A stretch of 64,000 nt of DNA from JADZAI01 sp964390465 (GTDB taxonomy: Bacteria > Pseudomonadota > Alphaproteobacteria > Micropepsales > Micropepsaceae), in contig CAYMIJ010000014.1 of the NCBI GenBank assembly GCA_964390465.1, positions 1 to 64,000 of the forward strand, given 5' to 3'. The position numbers were made by a program, and so were the translations under genes. The notes below the pieces were generated by a model that was not told the DNA's origin, ran no database searches, and saw nothing but the letters and a program-made list of their open reading frames with translations. The first letter of the stretch is position 1; each line of letters begins with the position of its first letter. Below, piece after piece: positions 24,305-31,676 of this stretch.

Positions 24305-24747
24305 TTATCCGCGAGCCACTGCAACACCTTCTGATCGAATTGGGTGCGTGCGATGCGGCGATCGAATGGGCGAAGGGGCGACAGCTCGATCAAGCCGCGT
24401 GGAACGACGCCGATCGCGACTACCAGGTCTGGCTGGCCAAACGCCTTGGCTGCTTGCCTGAGTTTGCCGCAGTCGAAAAAGCGACGAAGTTGCACTCCGG
24501 CTACGGCTACGGCTACGGCTACGGCTCCGGCTACGGCTCCGGCGACGGTTACGGCTACGGCGACGGCTACGGCTACGGCGACGGCTACGGCGACTGCGAC
24601 GGCTACGGCTCCGGCTCCGGCTCCGGCGACGGCTACGGCGAAGGCGACGGCTACGGCTCCGGCGACGGCGAAGGCGACGGCTCCGGCTACGGCTACGGCG
24701 ACGGCTACGGCGACGGCTCGCAGAGAGATGTCGTGCAAACCGATTAG
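24292..24747 (+). CDS. Gly-Tyr/Asp/Ser repeat protein with conserved N-terminal domain
   Basis: 151 residues from a GTG inside the end of the previous gene. Residues 1-70 form a compact helical domain (LGACDAAIEWAKGRQLDQAA, DYQVWLAKRLGCLPEFAAVE). Residues about 70-145 are nearly pure Gly-x dipeptides, with x being Tyr, Asp, Ser or Glu. The N-terminal domain followed by this low-complexity tail is, to my memory, a recurring phage type. The tail is likely disordered and could drive phase separation or self-association. Function unknown. Confidence 0.75.
   Translation: MEKLVIREPLQHLLIELGACDAAIEWAKGRQLDQAAWNDADRDYQVWLAKRLGCLPEFAAVEKATKLHSGYGYGYGYGSGYGSGDGYGYGDGYGYGDGYGDCDGYGSGSGSGDGYGEGDGYGSGDGEGDGSGYGYGDGYGDGSQRDVVQTD
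24498..24719 (+). repeat. Tandem GGCTAC/GGCGAC/GGCTCC hexamer repeat
   Basis: About 37 consecutive hexanucleotide units of the form GGC-TAC, GGC-GAC or GGC-TCC (occasionally GGC-GAA), in frame, coding Gly-x. The length is likely to vary by slippage. Confidence 0.9.
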
Positions 24748-24837
24748 CCGACGTCCGGCACTTTCGCCGGACTCCCGGCGGCGGGCGGGGTTGCCGCCGC
24801 CGGGAAATCAAACTTGAATTCTCCTCGGAGGCAAATG

Positions 24838-25071
24838 ATGAAGGCTCCGTTTCTCGTCGATTCCGATTCGCTGGAACCATCGCCCTTTTGGTTCCGCATC
24901 GTCGACCCGCTTGCCGATGCGTTGGCCTGCATCGTTTGCGGCATCTTCATGCGGACGAATGTCGTCGATATGGTCGCGCACGTCCTCAATGAACTTGAGT
25001 TCCTGGCGGATCGCATCGCCTTCGCGTGCGCGCCATGCAACTTCCGGAAAGGAGATAAGTACGAATCATGA
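24838..25071 (+). CDS. Small zinc-associated hypothetical protein
   Basis: 77 residues; ATG-ATG in tandem, and the second has the better spacing from CGGAGG. Residues ADALACIVCGIFM and FACAPCNF provide two Cys-x2-Cys pairs about 40 residues apart, so zinc binding is possible. Overlaps the next gene by ATGA. Confidence 0.6.
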   Translation: MKAPFLVDSDSLEPSPFWFRIVDPLADALACIVCGIFMRTNVVDMVAHVLNELEFLADRIAFACAPCNFRKGDKYES

Positions 25072-25460
25072 TCGACAAGATGAAGCAATTGCGGCTTGAG
25101 GCGGAGCAGACTCGCGAGTACGTCGTCAGAATTTCGCGCGCTGGCCTTCGCAGCAGCATGGAAGATCTGGCCGACGTGCTTGACTTTGCGGTCGCCCGCA
25201 TTGACGAACTGGAGGCTAAGAACGCGGAATTTCTTGCGGCGACAGCGATCGCGAAAGCGGAGCGAACGTCGCTAAAGCCTGGCGATAAGGTCGTCTGCGT
25301 GAACGACAGGTACAGCACCTTGACCGCTGGAGAGGCGTTCGTTGTGGAAGCATGCCAAGGTAACTCGATCCGCATTTGCATCAGGGGGATCTGCCAGTGG
25401 TGGATCGCGGAGCGGTTTCGCCCTGTCGAGCCTCCTAAGCCAACGCTGACGGCGGAGTAG
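25068..25460 (+). CDS. Hypothetical protein with coiled coil and small beta domain
   Basis: 130 residues. Residues 1-60 form a Glu/Leu-rich coiled coil (MIDKMKQLRLEAEQTREYVV). Residues 68-115 resemble a small beta-barrel (LKPGDKVVCVNDRY, GEAFVVEACQG, WWIAERFRPV), a common phage layout. No function known. Confidence 0.65.
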   Translation: MIDKMKQLRLEAEQTREYVVRISRAGLRSSMEDLADVLDFAVARIDELEAKNAEFLAATAIAKAERTSLKPGDKVVCVNDRYSTLTAGEAFVVEACQGNSIRICIRGICQWWIAERFRPVEPPKPTLTAE

Positions 25461-25604
25461 TACGCCAAGCTGCGATTCATGGTAAGCGACAGTTCATATC
25501 TCGGGGTAACTGTGGATGGTTGGCTCGTGTGGATCAATTACCACCGTCAGCGGCAGTCCCAGGTCAATCCTACATAGTACATAACACCATAAGGAGGTTT
25601 CATC

Positions 25605-26117
25605 ATGGCCAGCAGGAGTTTCTATCTTGTGACGGGCGCGACGAGGGGTCGCCTCTTGGCGATACGCGAGAGGGACGCCGAAATCCACGGCCTTCGCACC
25701 CAGTTCGCGAAGAAGTGGGGCGCAACCGGCAACTGGATCAACGGCGCCGCAATCGTCGGGCTTGTCTTTCCGACGAAGCCGTCAGGAGAAACCACGCTTC
25801 CGCATCCCTGGAAGTTCAAGGGCGAGATGGCGGTTCCGGACAAGCGCATCAAGGAAGGCAAGGCGATCGCGAAGGAGATGGAAGCGATGCGAGTTGCGGA
25901 TCACTGGGAGATCAGCAACGTCGTCGGCATGAACAAAATCATTCTCGGAAGATTCATCACGGCCTCGTTCGCCTATTGGCCGAAAGCGGATGTCGTCGTA
26001 ATGGGTTGCGATTCGCGACAGGAGCCGAATGGCGACTGCGCGCGGATCAGTGACCTTGATTACGAAAAAGGTTTGGCAGAAGAAAAGCGGAGATGCAAGG
26101 AGGGTGCAGCGAAATGA
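25605..26117 (+). CDS. Hypothetical protein
   Basis: 170 residues, with AAGGAGG upstream. Features include a Gly-rich start (FYLVTGATRGRLLAIRERDA), a hydrophobic AAIVGLVFPTKP and a long basic C-terminus (LAEEKRRCKEGAAK). No motif identifies it. The 144-base gap upstream (25461-25604) contains no other gene and may hold its promoter. Confidence 0.65.
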   Translation: MASRSFYLVTGATRGRLLAIRERDAEIHGLRTQFAKKWGATGNWINGAAIVGLVFPTKPSGETTLPHPWKFKGEMAVPDKRIKEGKAIAKEMEAMRVADHWEISNVVGMNKIILGRFITASFAYWPKADVVVMGCDSRQEPNGDCARISDLDYEKGLAEEKRRCKEGAAK

Positions 26118-26272
26118 ATCCGGAACATGACGCATTCATGCAAGGGTTGAGACGACTGGATCGCGACACTCCAAGTTTCAGCATCCCAGACGTTGAGTAT
26201 CCGGACGAATACTCGGACGAGTTCGAGGAGTGGGAAGACGACGCCGAAGAGGAGTTCCATGACTCTCACTAA
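26114..26272 (+). CDS. 52-residue acidic protein
   Basis: MNPEHDAFMQGLRRLDRDTP, then a very acidic end (DEYSDEFEEWEDDAEEEFHD). The start overlaps the previous stop (ATGA). Small highly acidic phage proteins can mimic DNA and block host DNA-binding proteins; that is a possibility, not shown here. Confidence 0.6.
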   Translation: MNPEHDAFMQGLRRLDRDTPSFSIPDVEYPDEYSDEFEEWEDDAEEEFHDSH

Positions 26273-26284
26273 GGAGGTTTCGCC

Positions 26285-26911
26285 GTGGCGGACGACGATG
26301 ATCTGGACGACTCGCTTCCCGTCGACGAGGGGTTCTTCGACGACTTGCCTGATCCCGAGAAGCCCATCGAGCCCACCTTGGGTCGCGACGGCCGTTCCTC
26401 CCACAAGGGCAGGAAGCCCAAGGCGACCAGGGACGAGAAGGCTAAACTGGTGCGGATCGCTAAGGCGCTTCTTGCCAAGGGCATCTCCGACACGGACGTT
26501 ATGGACGCTCTCATCAAGATCACAGGCATGGGAAAGCGGCAGAGCAAGAACTACCTTTCCGACGCGCGCGCGGAGATGCGCGCTGAGATGAACAAGAGCG
26601 ATGAGGAACACCGCTCGGACGCCTACCACTTCTTCAAGTGGGTGATGGCTGCGAAGGACGCGGGCATTCGCGACAAGATGTCGGCGCAGGATGGGATCAT
26701 TCGGCTGCTGGGTCTCAACAAGCCCATCGAAGTCGACATCCATCATACGCATGCCGTCGAAACCAAGCAGGCGGAGGCGATGCGTCGCGCCATGCTGTCC
26801 GACCCTGAAGCCGTCGAACTGATGGTGAAGCTCACCGAGAAGGTGAACGGCTTGAAGATGCTTTCTGCTGACGAAGTGGAGATCAGCGACTCTAACGTGG
26901 AGCAACCGTGA
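26285..26911 (+). CDS. Helix-turn-helix protein, possible small terminase
   Basis: 208 residues from GTG, seven bases after AAGGAGG. Very acidic start (MADDDDLDDSLPVDEG), then a helical DNA-binding-like block (AKLVRIAKALLAKGISDTDV, ALIKITGMGKRQSKNYLSDA), with the KITGMGKRQSKN turn resembling an HTH recognition helix. A helical oligomerisation part follows (SAQDGIIRLLGLNKPIEV). The layout fits small terminase subunits, but the large terminase is 7 kb away, so another DNA-binding role is equally possible. Confidence 0.55.
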   Translation: MADDDDLDDSLPVDEGFFDDLPDPEKPIEPTLGRDGRSSHKGRKPKATRDEKAKLVRIAKALLAKGISDTDVMDALIKITGMGKRQSKNYLSDARAEMRAEMNKSDEEHRSDAYHFFKWVMAAKDAGIRDKMSAQDGIIRLLGLNKPIEVDIHHTHAVETKQAEAMRRAMLSDPEAVELMVKLTEKVNGLKMLSADEVEISDSNVEQP

Positions 26912-27387
26912 GCATTCAGACATGGATTGAGGAGTTTTACCCAACAAAAGCCTCGGCGTTCCTGGGCCTGGAGAACGTCGACAGGGAGGCGCTGGAGCAT
27001 TCGCTTCAGAAGTGGATCGGGCTTCGTAAGGAGAACATGGAGAAGCACGGAGTCTTTTTCCAGGACGGCAGCGTCGTGGAGTTCGTGGCTGGTCGCGGCT
27101 ATTCCAGACCAGGCGTTCATCTAGGTTCAAGCACCTGTGCCTTGTGCCAGGTTCACTACAGCCATAACATCCAGTCCTGCGGCGAGTGTCCGCTGGTCGC
27201 TGTCCGAGGCGTTCCGTGCGACGAACGTCACTGCTCTGACAGCGAGTCGAGCAGCGGCCTTGCCCGTTCGCCCTACGCTGCGTTCTGCTACCCTCTCGCG
27301 GCTCGCGACCGCGACCCTGAGCCGATGATTAAGCTCATCCAGTTGGCCCTTGAACGACTCGATGGCAAACCTGCCACCGAGTCATAA
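26908..27387 (+). CDS. Cys-rich hypothetical protein, possible zinc finger
   Basis: 159 residues from GTG overlapping the previous stop. A cluster of Cys/His residues (STCALCQVHYSHNIQSCGEC then CDERHCSDS) suggests one or two bound zinc ions. The end (LDGKPATES) contains a degenerate palindrome copy. No family recognised. Confidence 0.65.
   Translation: MSIQTWIEEFYPTKASAFLGLENVDREALEHSLQKWIGLRKENMEKHGVFFQDGSVVEFVAGRGYSRPGVHLGSSTCALCQVHYSHNIQSCGECPLVAVRGVPCDERHCSDSESSSGLARSPYAAFCYPLAARDRDPEPMIKLIQLALERLDGKPATES
27361..27378. repeat. Interspersed palindrome copy 7 (one mismatch)
   Basis: GATGGCAAACCTGCCACC, at the very 3' end of a coding region (DGKPAT). Confidence 0.65.
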
Positions 27388-27422
27388 CCTGGATCGCCTC
27401 AAAGCCGAAAGGACTACAGCCG

Positions 27423-27812
27423 ATGTTCATGATCTTGGAGGAAGCCTTGCAGTGCATCGAGTTCCTGAAGGGCATGATGCACCCGTCGACATCGATCGAC
27501 TTGGATGATCGCGGTAGGGACGAGTATGCGGTTCGCGTCGTCGCGCCGTGGCTTGTCCATGTCCGTCGCGTCGTCGCGAAGCGGAACGGCAAGCTGGACA
27601 TGAGGGACGCCTACGAGCCTCACGTCTCCGAGCGAACCGTCGTTTTCATGACGCACCCTCGCCACGCGATTCGGTTCGCCCTGGCGACCGCCTCCAACGA
27701 CCTGATCGCATGGGTCGAGGAGAAGGCTATCAAGCTGTTCGGGCCTGACTGCCTGAAGCAAAGGAAGGCCGACGCACCCTTCAATCCCCGAAGGCAAAGG
27801 AGTCTTGCATGA
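27423..27812 (+). CDS. Hypothetical protein
   Basis: 129 residues. Mixed alpha/beta with a coiled start (MILEEALQCIEFLKGMMHPS) and a long central beta part (YAVRVVAPWLVHVRRVVAKR). The end (DAPFNPRRQRSLA) is basic. Overlaps the next gene by ATGA. Confidence 0.65.
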   Translation: MFMILEEALQCIEFLKGMMHPSTSIDLDDRGRDEYAVRVVAPWLVHVRRVVAKRNGKLDMRDAYEPHVSERTVVFMTHPRHAIRFALATASNDLIAWVEEKAIKLFGPDCLKQRKADAPFNPRRQRSLA

Positions 27813-27994
27813 ACTCGATGAACGGGAAGTCGATCGTCAATCCGTCGCCTCCGAAAAGCGAGGATGGGTGCGGGTTGACGATCTTCTTCGTCCTCATGGC
27901 CTTCCTGTCCTGGGTGGCGTGGTCGGACATGCGACGTTTGACGGATGTCGATCGCCGATTGCAGGCGGTCGAAGAGAAGCTGAAGCAAAAGTAG
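27809..27994 (+). CDS. 61-residue single-pass membrane protein
   Basis: A Ser/Pro N-terminus, one hydrophobic helix (CGLTIFFVLMAFLSWVAW) and a charged coiled C-terminus (RRLTDVDRRLQAVEEKLKQK). Topology suggests a membrane-anchored coiled coil; this can fit spanin or holin-accessory types or an early envelope-acting protein. Followed directly by a terminator. Confidence 0.65.
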   Translation: MNSMNGKSIVNPSPPKSEDGCGLTIFFVLMAFLSWVAWSDMRRLTDVDRRLQAVEEKLKQK

Positions 27995-28001
27995 GTTCCA
28001 T

Positions 28002-28026
28002 GGCCCGGCGATTCGCCGGGCCTTTT
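28002..28026 (+). terminator. Intrinsic terminator
   Basis: Perfect 9-bp stem GGCCCGGCG / CGCCGGGCC with ATT loop, then TTTTCGTTT. Confidence 0.9.
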
Positions 28027-28052
28027 CGTTTCTTCTCACTTAGGGGAATCCA

Positions 28053-28484
28053 ATGATAACGAGAAACCGCCAGAGCGATTTGGAGACGGATTTCGTCAGG
28101 CTCGCCAGGAACGCTGCCCAGATCAGCGCCGCGAACGAACTGCTGAACGGCACGTCCGCGTCGATCACGATCGTCTCCGCAACGAATCCGGAAATCCCTA
28201 TCGGGAACGTGTACGGCCGCGCTTCGCTCTCCTTCGTCAGCGCTGAGCTTCACGAACCGAATTCGGTCATCGCGATCAAAACCGTCTATGCGTTCGAGGT
28301 TGCGTTCAGGTCAGGCGAGGCGATCGTCTCCGGGCTCATCGTCTACGACCGCGAACTGAATCGGCTTCTCTTCAGGAAGACGATGATTCCGATTGAGCCG
28401 CCGTCCCATCCGGACGGCTCGCCGATTTCTTCAGGCGAGAAATACATGTTCACCGTCGCCGTCGACAAGACGATCTCGCCATGA
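28053..28484 (+). CDS. Hypothetical protein
   Basis: 143 residues with TAGGGG upstream. An N-terminal helix (DFVRLARNAAQISAANELLN) is followed by a beta-rich domain (SITIVSATNPEIPIGNVYGR, AFRSGEAIVSGLIVYD). No family recognised. Overlaps the next gene by ATGA. Confidence 0.65.
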   Translation: MITRNRQSDLETDFVRLARNAAQISAANELLNGTSASITIVSATNPEIPIGNVYGRASLSFVSAELHEPNSVIAIKTVYAFEVAFRSGEAIVSGLIVYDRELNRLLFRKTMIPIEPPSHPDGSPISSGEKYMFTVAVDKTISP

Positions 28485-28819
28485 GTCGTCCCATCGACGA
28501 CGCCGCAGCCGCAGCCTCCTTGCTGACCGAACTCGTTTCGAGTCGGCTGGAGGTTGCGCGTTGCGGCACCCTTCGCATCGTCGTCAGCGAGAACTGCGAA
28601 TGGTATCGCCGATTCTGTTCCATGTTCGCGGCATCGCGAAAACGCTATCCTAAGCCCCGCACGATCATCAAGCGGAGCGGTACGATACGAGCATTGCAAC
28701 GCATCGCCGACGGCGGCGATCTGTCCAAGATGGCGGCCTACGTCGATCGACTGAGGCCGTTCATCGCAGAGCGAAAGGAAATGCTGTGCTTTTCGAGCAA
28801 AGCCCGCAAGCGACGTTGA
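28481..28819 (+). CDS. Hypothetical basic protein
   Basis: 112 residues, strongly basic (RKRYPKPRTIIKRSG, SKARKRR). It could bind nucleic acid. Overlaps the next gene by 34 bases. Confidence 0.6.
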   Translation: MSRPIDDAAAAASLLTELVSSRLEVARCGTLRIVVSENCEWYRRFCSMFAASRKRYPKPRTIIKRSGTIRALQRIADGGDLSKMAAYVDRLRPFIAERKEMLCFSSKARKRR

Positions 28820-29064
28820 GGCACAACAGTCTCGGCTCCAAGTACGTCACGGAGGCTCGCCGCATTGCGGAAGAGATGGCCGTGAAGATACGGGAGCAGC
28901 TTCTTCAATGGGTCGACGAAGATCGACGCATCGACATCAAATGCTTCCAAAGGCCCGACCTCTCGCACGCGATCATCATCGAGACGACGCCAGGCCCAGC
29001 GCCGAAGAACGGCATCTACCTCGTTTCCAACGATCAGGTCTTCTTTGTAGAGGGTTCCAAGTGA
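28786..29064 (+). CDS. Hypothetical protein
   Basis: 92 residues from GTG. Helical start (LGSKYVTEARRIAEEMAVKI) and a beta C-terminus (AIIIETTPGPAPKNGIYLVS). Overlaps both neighbours. No family recognised. Confidence 0.55.
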   Translation: MLFEQSPQATLRHNSLGSKYVTEARRIAEEMAVKIREQLLQWVDEDRRIDIKCFQRPDLSHAIIIETTPGPAPKNGIYLVSNDQVFFVEGSK

Positions 29065-29426
29065 TCGAGTACAACGAAAAGCATATCACCATACGGTTGC
29101 TGATTGATGGCGAGTACCATGTCATGAAGACGCCGGACCGCGATGCATTCCAGAGGTTCCTCGATCTCGACGGACATCCGGACGGGTTCGGAAGTTCCTA
29201 CGCGATCGACGACCTGGACGCCGTGGTGTCCATCCTCTCCGAAGGCACGATCAAGAGGGCGGTCATCGAGTCCGCGCCGAACCTTTTTGCGGATGCCGTC
29301 AACAGGATCATTTGCGGCCCTCGCTCCAAGTCGCTCGTTTTCGGGGACAAGCCATGCCTGAATCCTTCGTCGTCCACGACTTCCGCCTCTACGCCAAACT
29401 CTTCACCGAGTCCGAAAGGCGACTGA
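29061..29426 (+). CDS. Hypothetical protein
   Basis: 121 residues from GTG, overlapping the previous stop. Begins VIEYNEKHITIRLLIDGEYH. The last 25 residues (NPSSSTTSASTPNSS) overlap the next gene by 73 bases and are low complexity, so the true end may be translated only as a tail. Confidence 0.55.
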   Translation: MIEYNEKHITIRLLIDGEYHVMKTPDRDAFQRFLDLDGHPDGFGSSYAIDDLDAVVSILSEGTIKRAVIESAPNLFADAVNRIICGPRSKSLVFGDKPCLNPSSSTTSASTPNSSPSPKGD

Positions 29427-29791
29427 GCCGAAACGTCGACATCGACCTGACGCTTTGCCTTCGGTGCGGGCGGTGCGCCGACGCGCCGACTGCGATCATG
29501 GGCATCGAGCGATCGATGGACATGGACGGCAAGCCTGTCGCGGAGTTCCACTTCGCCAGGCTGCTCCCGTTGTCGGCCGTCGGCTCTCGACTTGTTTCCG
29601 CGACGGTTCGCTACAAGGGTCGCCGCACCTGCGGCGTTCGCTTCATGCCTGAGGCGATGCACCTTGTCAGCGATCAGAGTCGCCGCATCTTCAATTCGTT
29701 TCGCCTATCCCACAACAAGACCGCGATCGAGCTTCAGCTTGAAGACGCCGATCGCGTGTCGCCGACTGAGGAAACCGATGAACAAGATTAG
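29354..29791 (+). CDS. Hypothetical Cys-containing protein
   Basis: 145 residues. One Cys cluster (TLCLRCGRCADAP) suggests metal binding. The rest is beta-rich (VSATVRYKGRRTCGVRFMPE). Start at the ATG inside the previous gene. No family recognised. Confidence 0.6.
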   Translation: MPESFVVHDFRLYAKLFTESERRLSRNVDIDLTLCLRCGRCADAPTAIMGIERSMDMDGKPVAEFHFARLLPLSAVGSRLVSATVRYKGRRTCGVRFMPEAMHLVSDQSRRIFNSFRLSHNKTAIELQLEDADRVSPTEETDEQD

Positions 29792-29984
29792 CCCCAACTC
29801 GCTCCGCTCCATGGCCTCGCGATCGTTCATGACGATGGGACTGATCGCGGCGTCTTCGAGCGCTGCGGCCAAGGAACCCAAGGAACCTCAAGCGGAGCCC
29901 GTCCTTCCGGCGACGACGCACCAGGCTCGCAACGCGCCGTGCAGGTGCGGCAGCGGACGCAAAGCGAAAAAGTGCTGTCGATGA
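29778..29984 (+). CDS. 68-residue SEC-C motif protein
   Basis: MNKISPNSLRSMASRSFMTM... ends in NAPCRCGSGRKAKKCCR, a full SEC-C zinc motif (CxCGS-x-KKxKxCC type), here at the extreme C-terminus and on its own without the SecA or nuclease partner domain that usually precedes it. The first 45 residues are an Ala/Pro-rich linker with no fold seen. It may use the motif to bind partners such as SecB or ribosomes. Starts inside the previous gene. Confidence 0.75.
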   Translation: MNKISPNSLRSMASRSFMTMGLIAASSSAAAKEPKEPQAEPVLPATTHQARNAPCRCGSGRKAKKCCR

Positions 29985-29985
29985 C

Positions 29986-30014
29986 TTGACGCATTGTCGA
30001 TGAGCCCGTAAGAT
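29986..30014 (+). promoter_or_regulatory. Sigma-70-like promoter
   Basis: TTGACG, 17-base spacer, TAAGAT, lying 40 bases before the next start codon. The -35 overlaps the end of the SEC-C gene. Confidence 0.65.
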
Positions 30015-30053
30015 TCGTCGACACCCAGCAAAAAACCAAGACAGGGAACGGCA

Positions 30054-30332
30054 ATGAAGTTTCGCGTCGGCAGCAAGGTATCATGGGATTCTACGGCGAA
30101 CCGCCACGCCCTCGCCAAAGAGGGAACGGTCATCGCCAAAGTGCCTGCGGGCCAAACTCCCGATACGATCAAGCTGCCCCACAAGTACCAGGAATTCCTC
30201 TGCGGACGGCACCGCCGATTCGCAGAGGGCGACAGGACGAAACGCAATGCCGATTCGTACCTGATCGCCGTGGACAAGGGTCACACGATTTGGCTCTATT
30301 GGCCGCGAGCGGAAAAGCTCTCCCCGGCCTGA
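30054..30332 (+). CDS. Hypothetical protein with SH3-like beta start
   Basis: 92 residues, start MKFRVGSKVSWDSTANRHAL, first gene after the promoter. The pattern of a KVSW strand, a VIAKVPAGQT strand, a basic middle (RHRRFAEGDRTKR) and a YLIAVDKGHTIWLYWPRA end recalls small beta-barrel proteins, which are common in phages. No family fixed. Confidence 0.65.
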   Translation: MKFRVGSKVSWDSTANRHALAKEGTVIAKVPAGQTPDTIKLPHKYQEFLCGRHRRFAEGDRTKRNADSYLIAVDKGHTIWLYWPRAEKLSPA

Positions 30333-30439
30333 CGAAGTTGCTCATCGACGGCGGCTTTTCATAGGGTGGGAAGCCTTACCCCTTCTTGTCGAAGGGGGCG
30401 TCGATGGGCGGCGAAACCCTCACTCTCAGGAGCGAAAGC

Positions 30440-30766
30440 ATGAAGCGGATCGTTTTGTTCGTCGCCCTCTGTCTGATGGCAACCTTGCCATCGCAAGTCC
30501 AAGCCTTCGGGTGTCGGGGCTGTCGGCCTTTCCAGCGACTCTTCGCGCCGCGAACCCATTCCATCCAACCCTTGCTGGGCTACGGCGAATACGTCGTGGT
30601 GGCAGGGCGGCAATTCGGGTACGCTGTCCATACGTCTCCCCCCTTCGTCAGCATCCAGACCGGACGTCCATTCGTCCAATCCGCCGGAGGCTGTCTGAGC
30701 GGAACCTGCAACACCCCCAGCAGCAGTTGCCCCAACGGTGTCTGCCCGCTGCCCAGCTTTCGATAG
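30440..30766 (+). CDS. Secreted Cys-rich protein
   Basis: 108 residues with GGAG upstream. Signal peptide MKRIVLFVALCLMATLPSQV with likely cleavage after QA, then a Cys-rich mature part (FGCRGCRPFQ and GGCLSGTCNT...CPNGVCPLPS), suggesting disulphides. The signal carries an interspersed palindrome. The 3' end of this gene (VCPLPSFR and stop) is the first copy of a 37-bp repeat found again downstream. Exported function unknown. Confidence 0.7.
   Translation: MKRIVLFVALCLMATLPSQVQAFGCRGCRPFQRLFAPRTHSIQPLLGYGEYVVVAGRQFGYAVHTSPPFVSIQTGRPFVQSAGGCLSGTCNTPSSSCPNGVCPLPSFR
30475..30492. repeat. Interspersed palindrome copy 8
   Basis: GATGGCAACCTTGCCATC, inside a signal peptide and read MATLPS, a different frame from the DGK copies. 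Confidence 0.85.
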
Positions 30767-30773
30767 AGTCACG
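30737..30773 (+). repeat. 37-bp direct repeat, copy A
   Basis: Contains the 3' end of the secreted-protein gene plus GAGTCACG after its stop. Matches 31278-31314 at all but one base. Its last part (30756-30777) is also shared by 31723-31744. Confidence 0.9.
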
Positions 30774-30807
30774 CCATATTTGGGACAACTGGACTAGGAG
30801 AATACCA

Positions 30808-31179
30808 GTGCAAGCATTGCGAGAGATCACGACTCACAAAGTTAACGGATGCAACGAGGCGTTTCGGGTGACGGCTGTTGACGACCCGGGCGACGGAGGG
30901 GCGAATCACGTCTACGACATCGTGCCGACGATCGGCAACGCGAAGGGGCTACGGATCGAATTCCAAAACGGTCCGTTGAAAGAGGCGCCGCCCAACGGAC
31001 TGACGAACGAAATCCTGCTCGCTATCGTCATCGATCGCTTGCAAGGCTTTCAGTCCGGCAAATTCGCCTGCCGAGAAAACGCCCTGGCGTTGACGAAGCT
31101 GGAGGAAGCTGCCCACTGGTTGAATCACCGGACGCAACAGCGAATAGCTCGTGGCGTCGAAGGAACTCACGAGAAGTAA
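30808..31179 (+). CDS. tad1: Candidate Tad1-like signalling-molecule sponge (anti-Thoeris)
   Basis: 123 residues from GTG behind TAGGAG. A beta-rich N-terminal half (HKVNGCNEAFRVTAVDDPGD, LRIEFQNGPLKEAPP) is followed by two long helices (NEILLAIVIDRLQGFQSG and CRENALALTKLEEAAHWLNH, ending RTQQRIARGVEGTHEK). That is the layout of Tad1 proteins (Acb2/Tad1 hairpin group). From memory, ligand contacts in Tad1 include a Phe, an Asn ten residues later, and Arg residues 17 and 21 further on; here FQ-Phe, REN-Asn, NHR-Arg and QQR-Arg have exactly those spacings. Function is inferred, not proven. Confidence 0.65.
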   Translation: MQALREITTHKVNGCNEAFRVTAVDDPGDGGANHVYDIVPTIGNAKGLRIEFQNGPLKEAPPNGLTNEILLAIVIDRLQGFQSGKFACRENALALTKLEEAAHWLNHRTQQRIARGVEGTHEK

Positions 31180-31277
31180 TTCCGCAAGGTACGGACCTTG
31201 CGCCGGGAGGTACGGACGTGCCGGACTCATTGCCGGTGAAGTGAAACTACCTGTAGGGTCCGCTGGCGTATCGCGTG

Positions 31278-31314
31278 GGTGTCTGCCCGCTGCCCAGTTT
31301 TCGATAGAGTCACG
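31278..31314 (+). repeat. 37-bp direct repeat, copy B (duplicated gene end)
   Basis: One mismatch from copy A at 30737-30773, 541 bases apart. It repeats the last codons and stop of the secreted-protein gene but has no gene body before it, so it looks like a remnant of a duplication or insertion. Confidence 0.9.
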
Positions 31315-31421
31315 TGCTGGTCCGCTGCATCGCGTCGCGGCGGGAAATCACTGGCCACTTACCTACCGCTCTGGCCCGTAGGTAGGACGCGAAGGGCGAT
31401 TTTTTCAAAGGAGATTTGACC

Positions 31422-31676
31422 ATGCACTATCGAAACGGCCGTGAAGCGAAAAACGGCGACAAGATTGTTCAAATTGGCGGGTACGGCACCGGTTCGCAGA
31501 TCACGGCGATCGGGGTGCTGTACGACGCCAAGCCAGGCAACGATCACTGCAACGGCTACATCGCATCGACCGTCCAGCCCAACACGTCGGCCTGTTTGTG
31601 CGACTGCCTGCACGTCGACGACCTTGCCGCGATCCTCGCGGAAAAGGGACTCGATAAGCGTCCGCCAGGGAAATGA
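31422..31676 (+). CDS. Small conserved phage-type protein
   Basis: 84 residues behind AAGGAG. The sequence (YRNGREAKNGDKIVQIGG, AKPGNDHCNGYIAS, CDCLHVDDLAAILAEKG) follows a recurring phage protein pattern of a small beta-barrel with HCNG and DCLH blocks; the family name is not certain. No enzymatic motif. The upstream stretch (31180-31421) is non-coding and carries repeat copy B plus a GCAAGGT/ACCTTGC hairpin. Confidence 0.68.
   Translation: MHYRNGREAKNGDKIVQIGGYGTGSQITAIGVLYDAKPGNDHCNGYIASTVQPNTSACLCDCLHVDDLAAILAEKGLDKRPPGK

Noticed and set aside
24498..24719. CRISPR array or minisatellite locus
   Set aside because: The units are 6 bases long, contiguous and in frame with a gene; there are no spacers.
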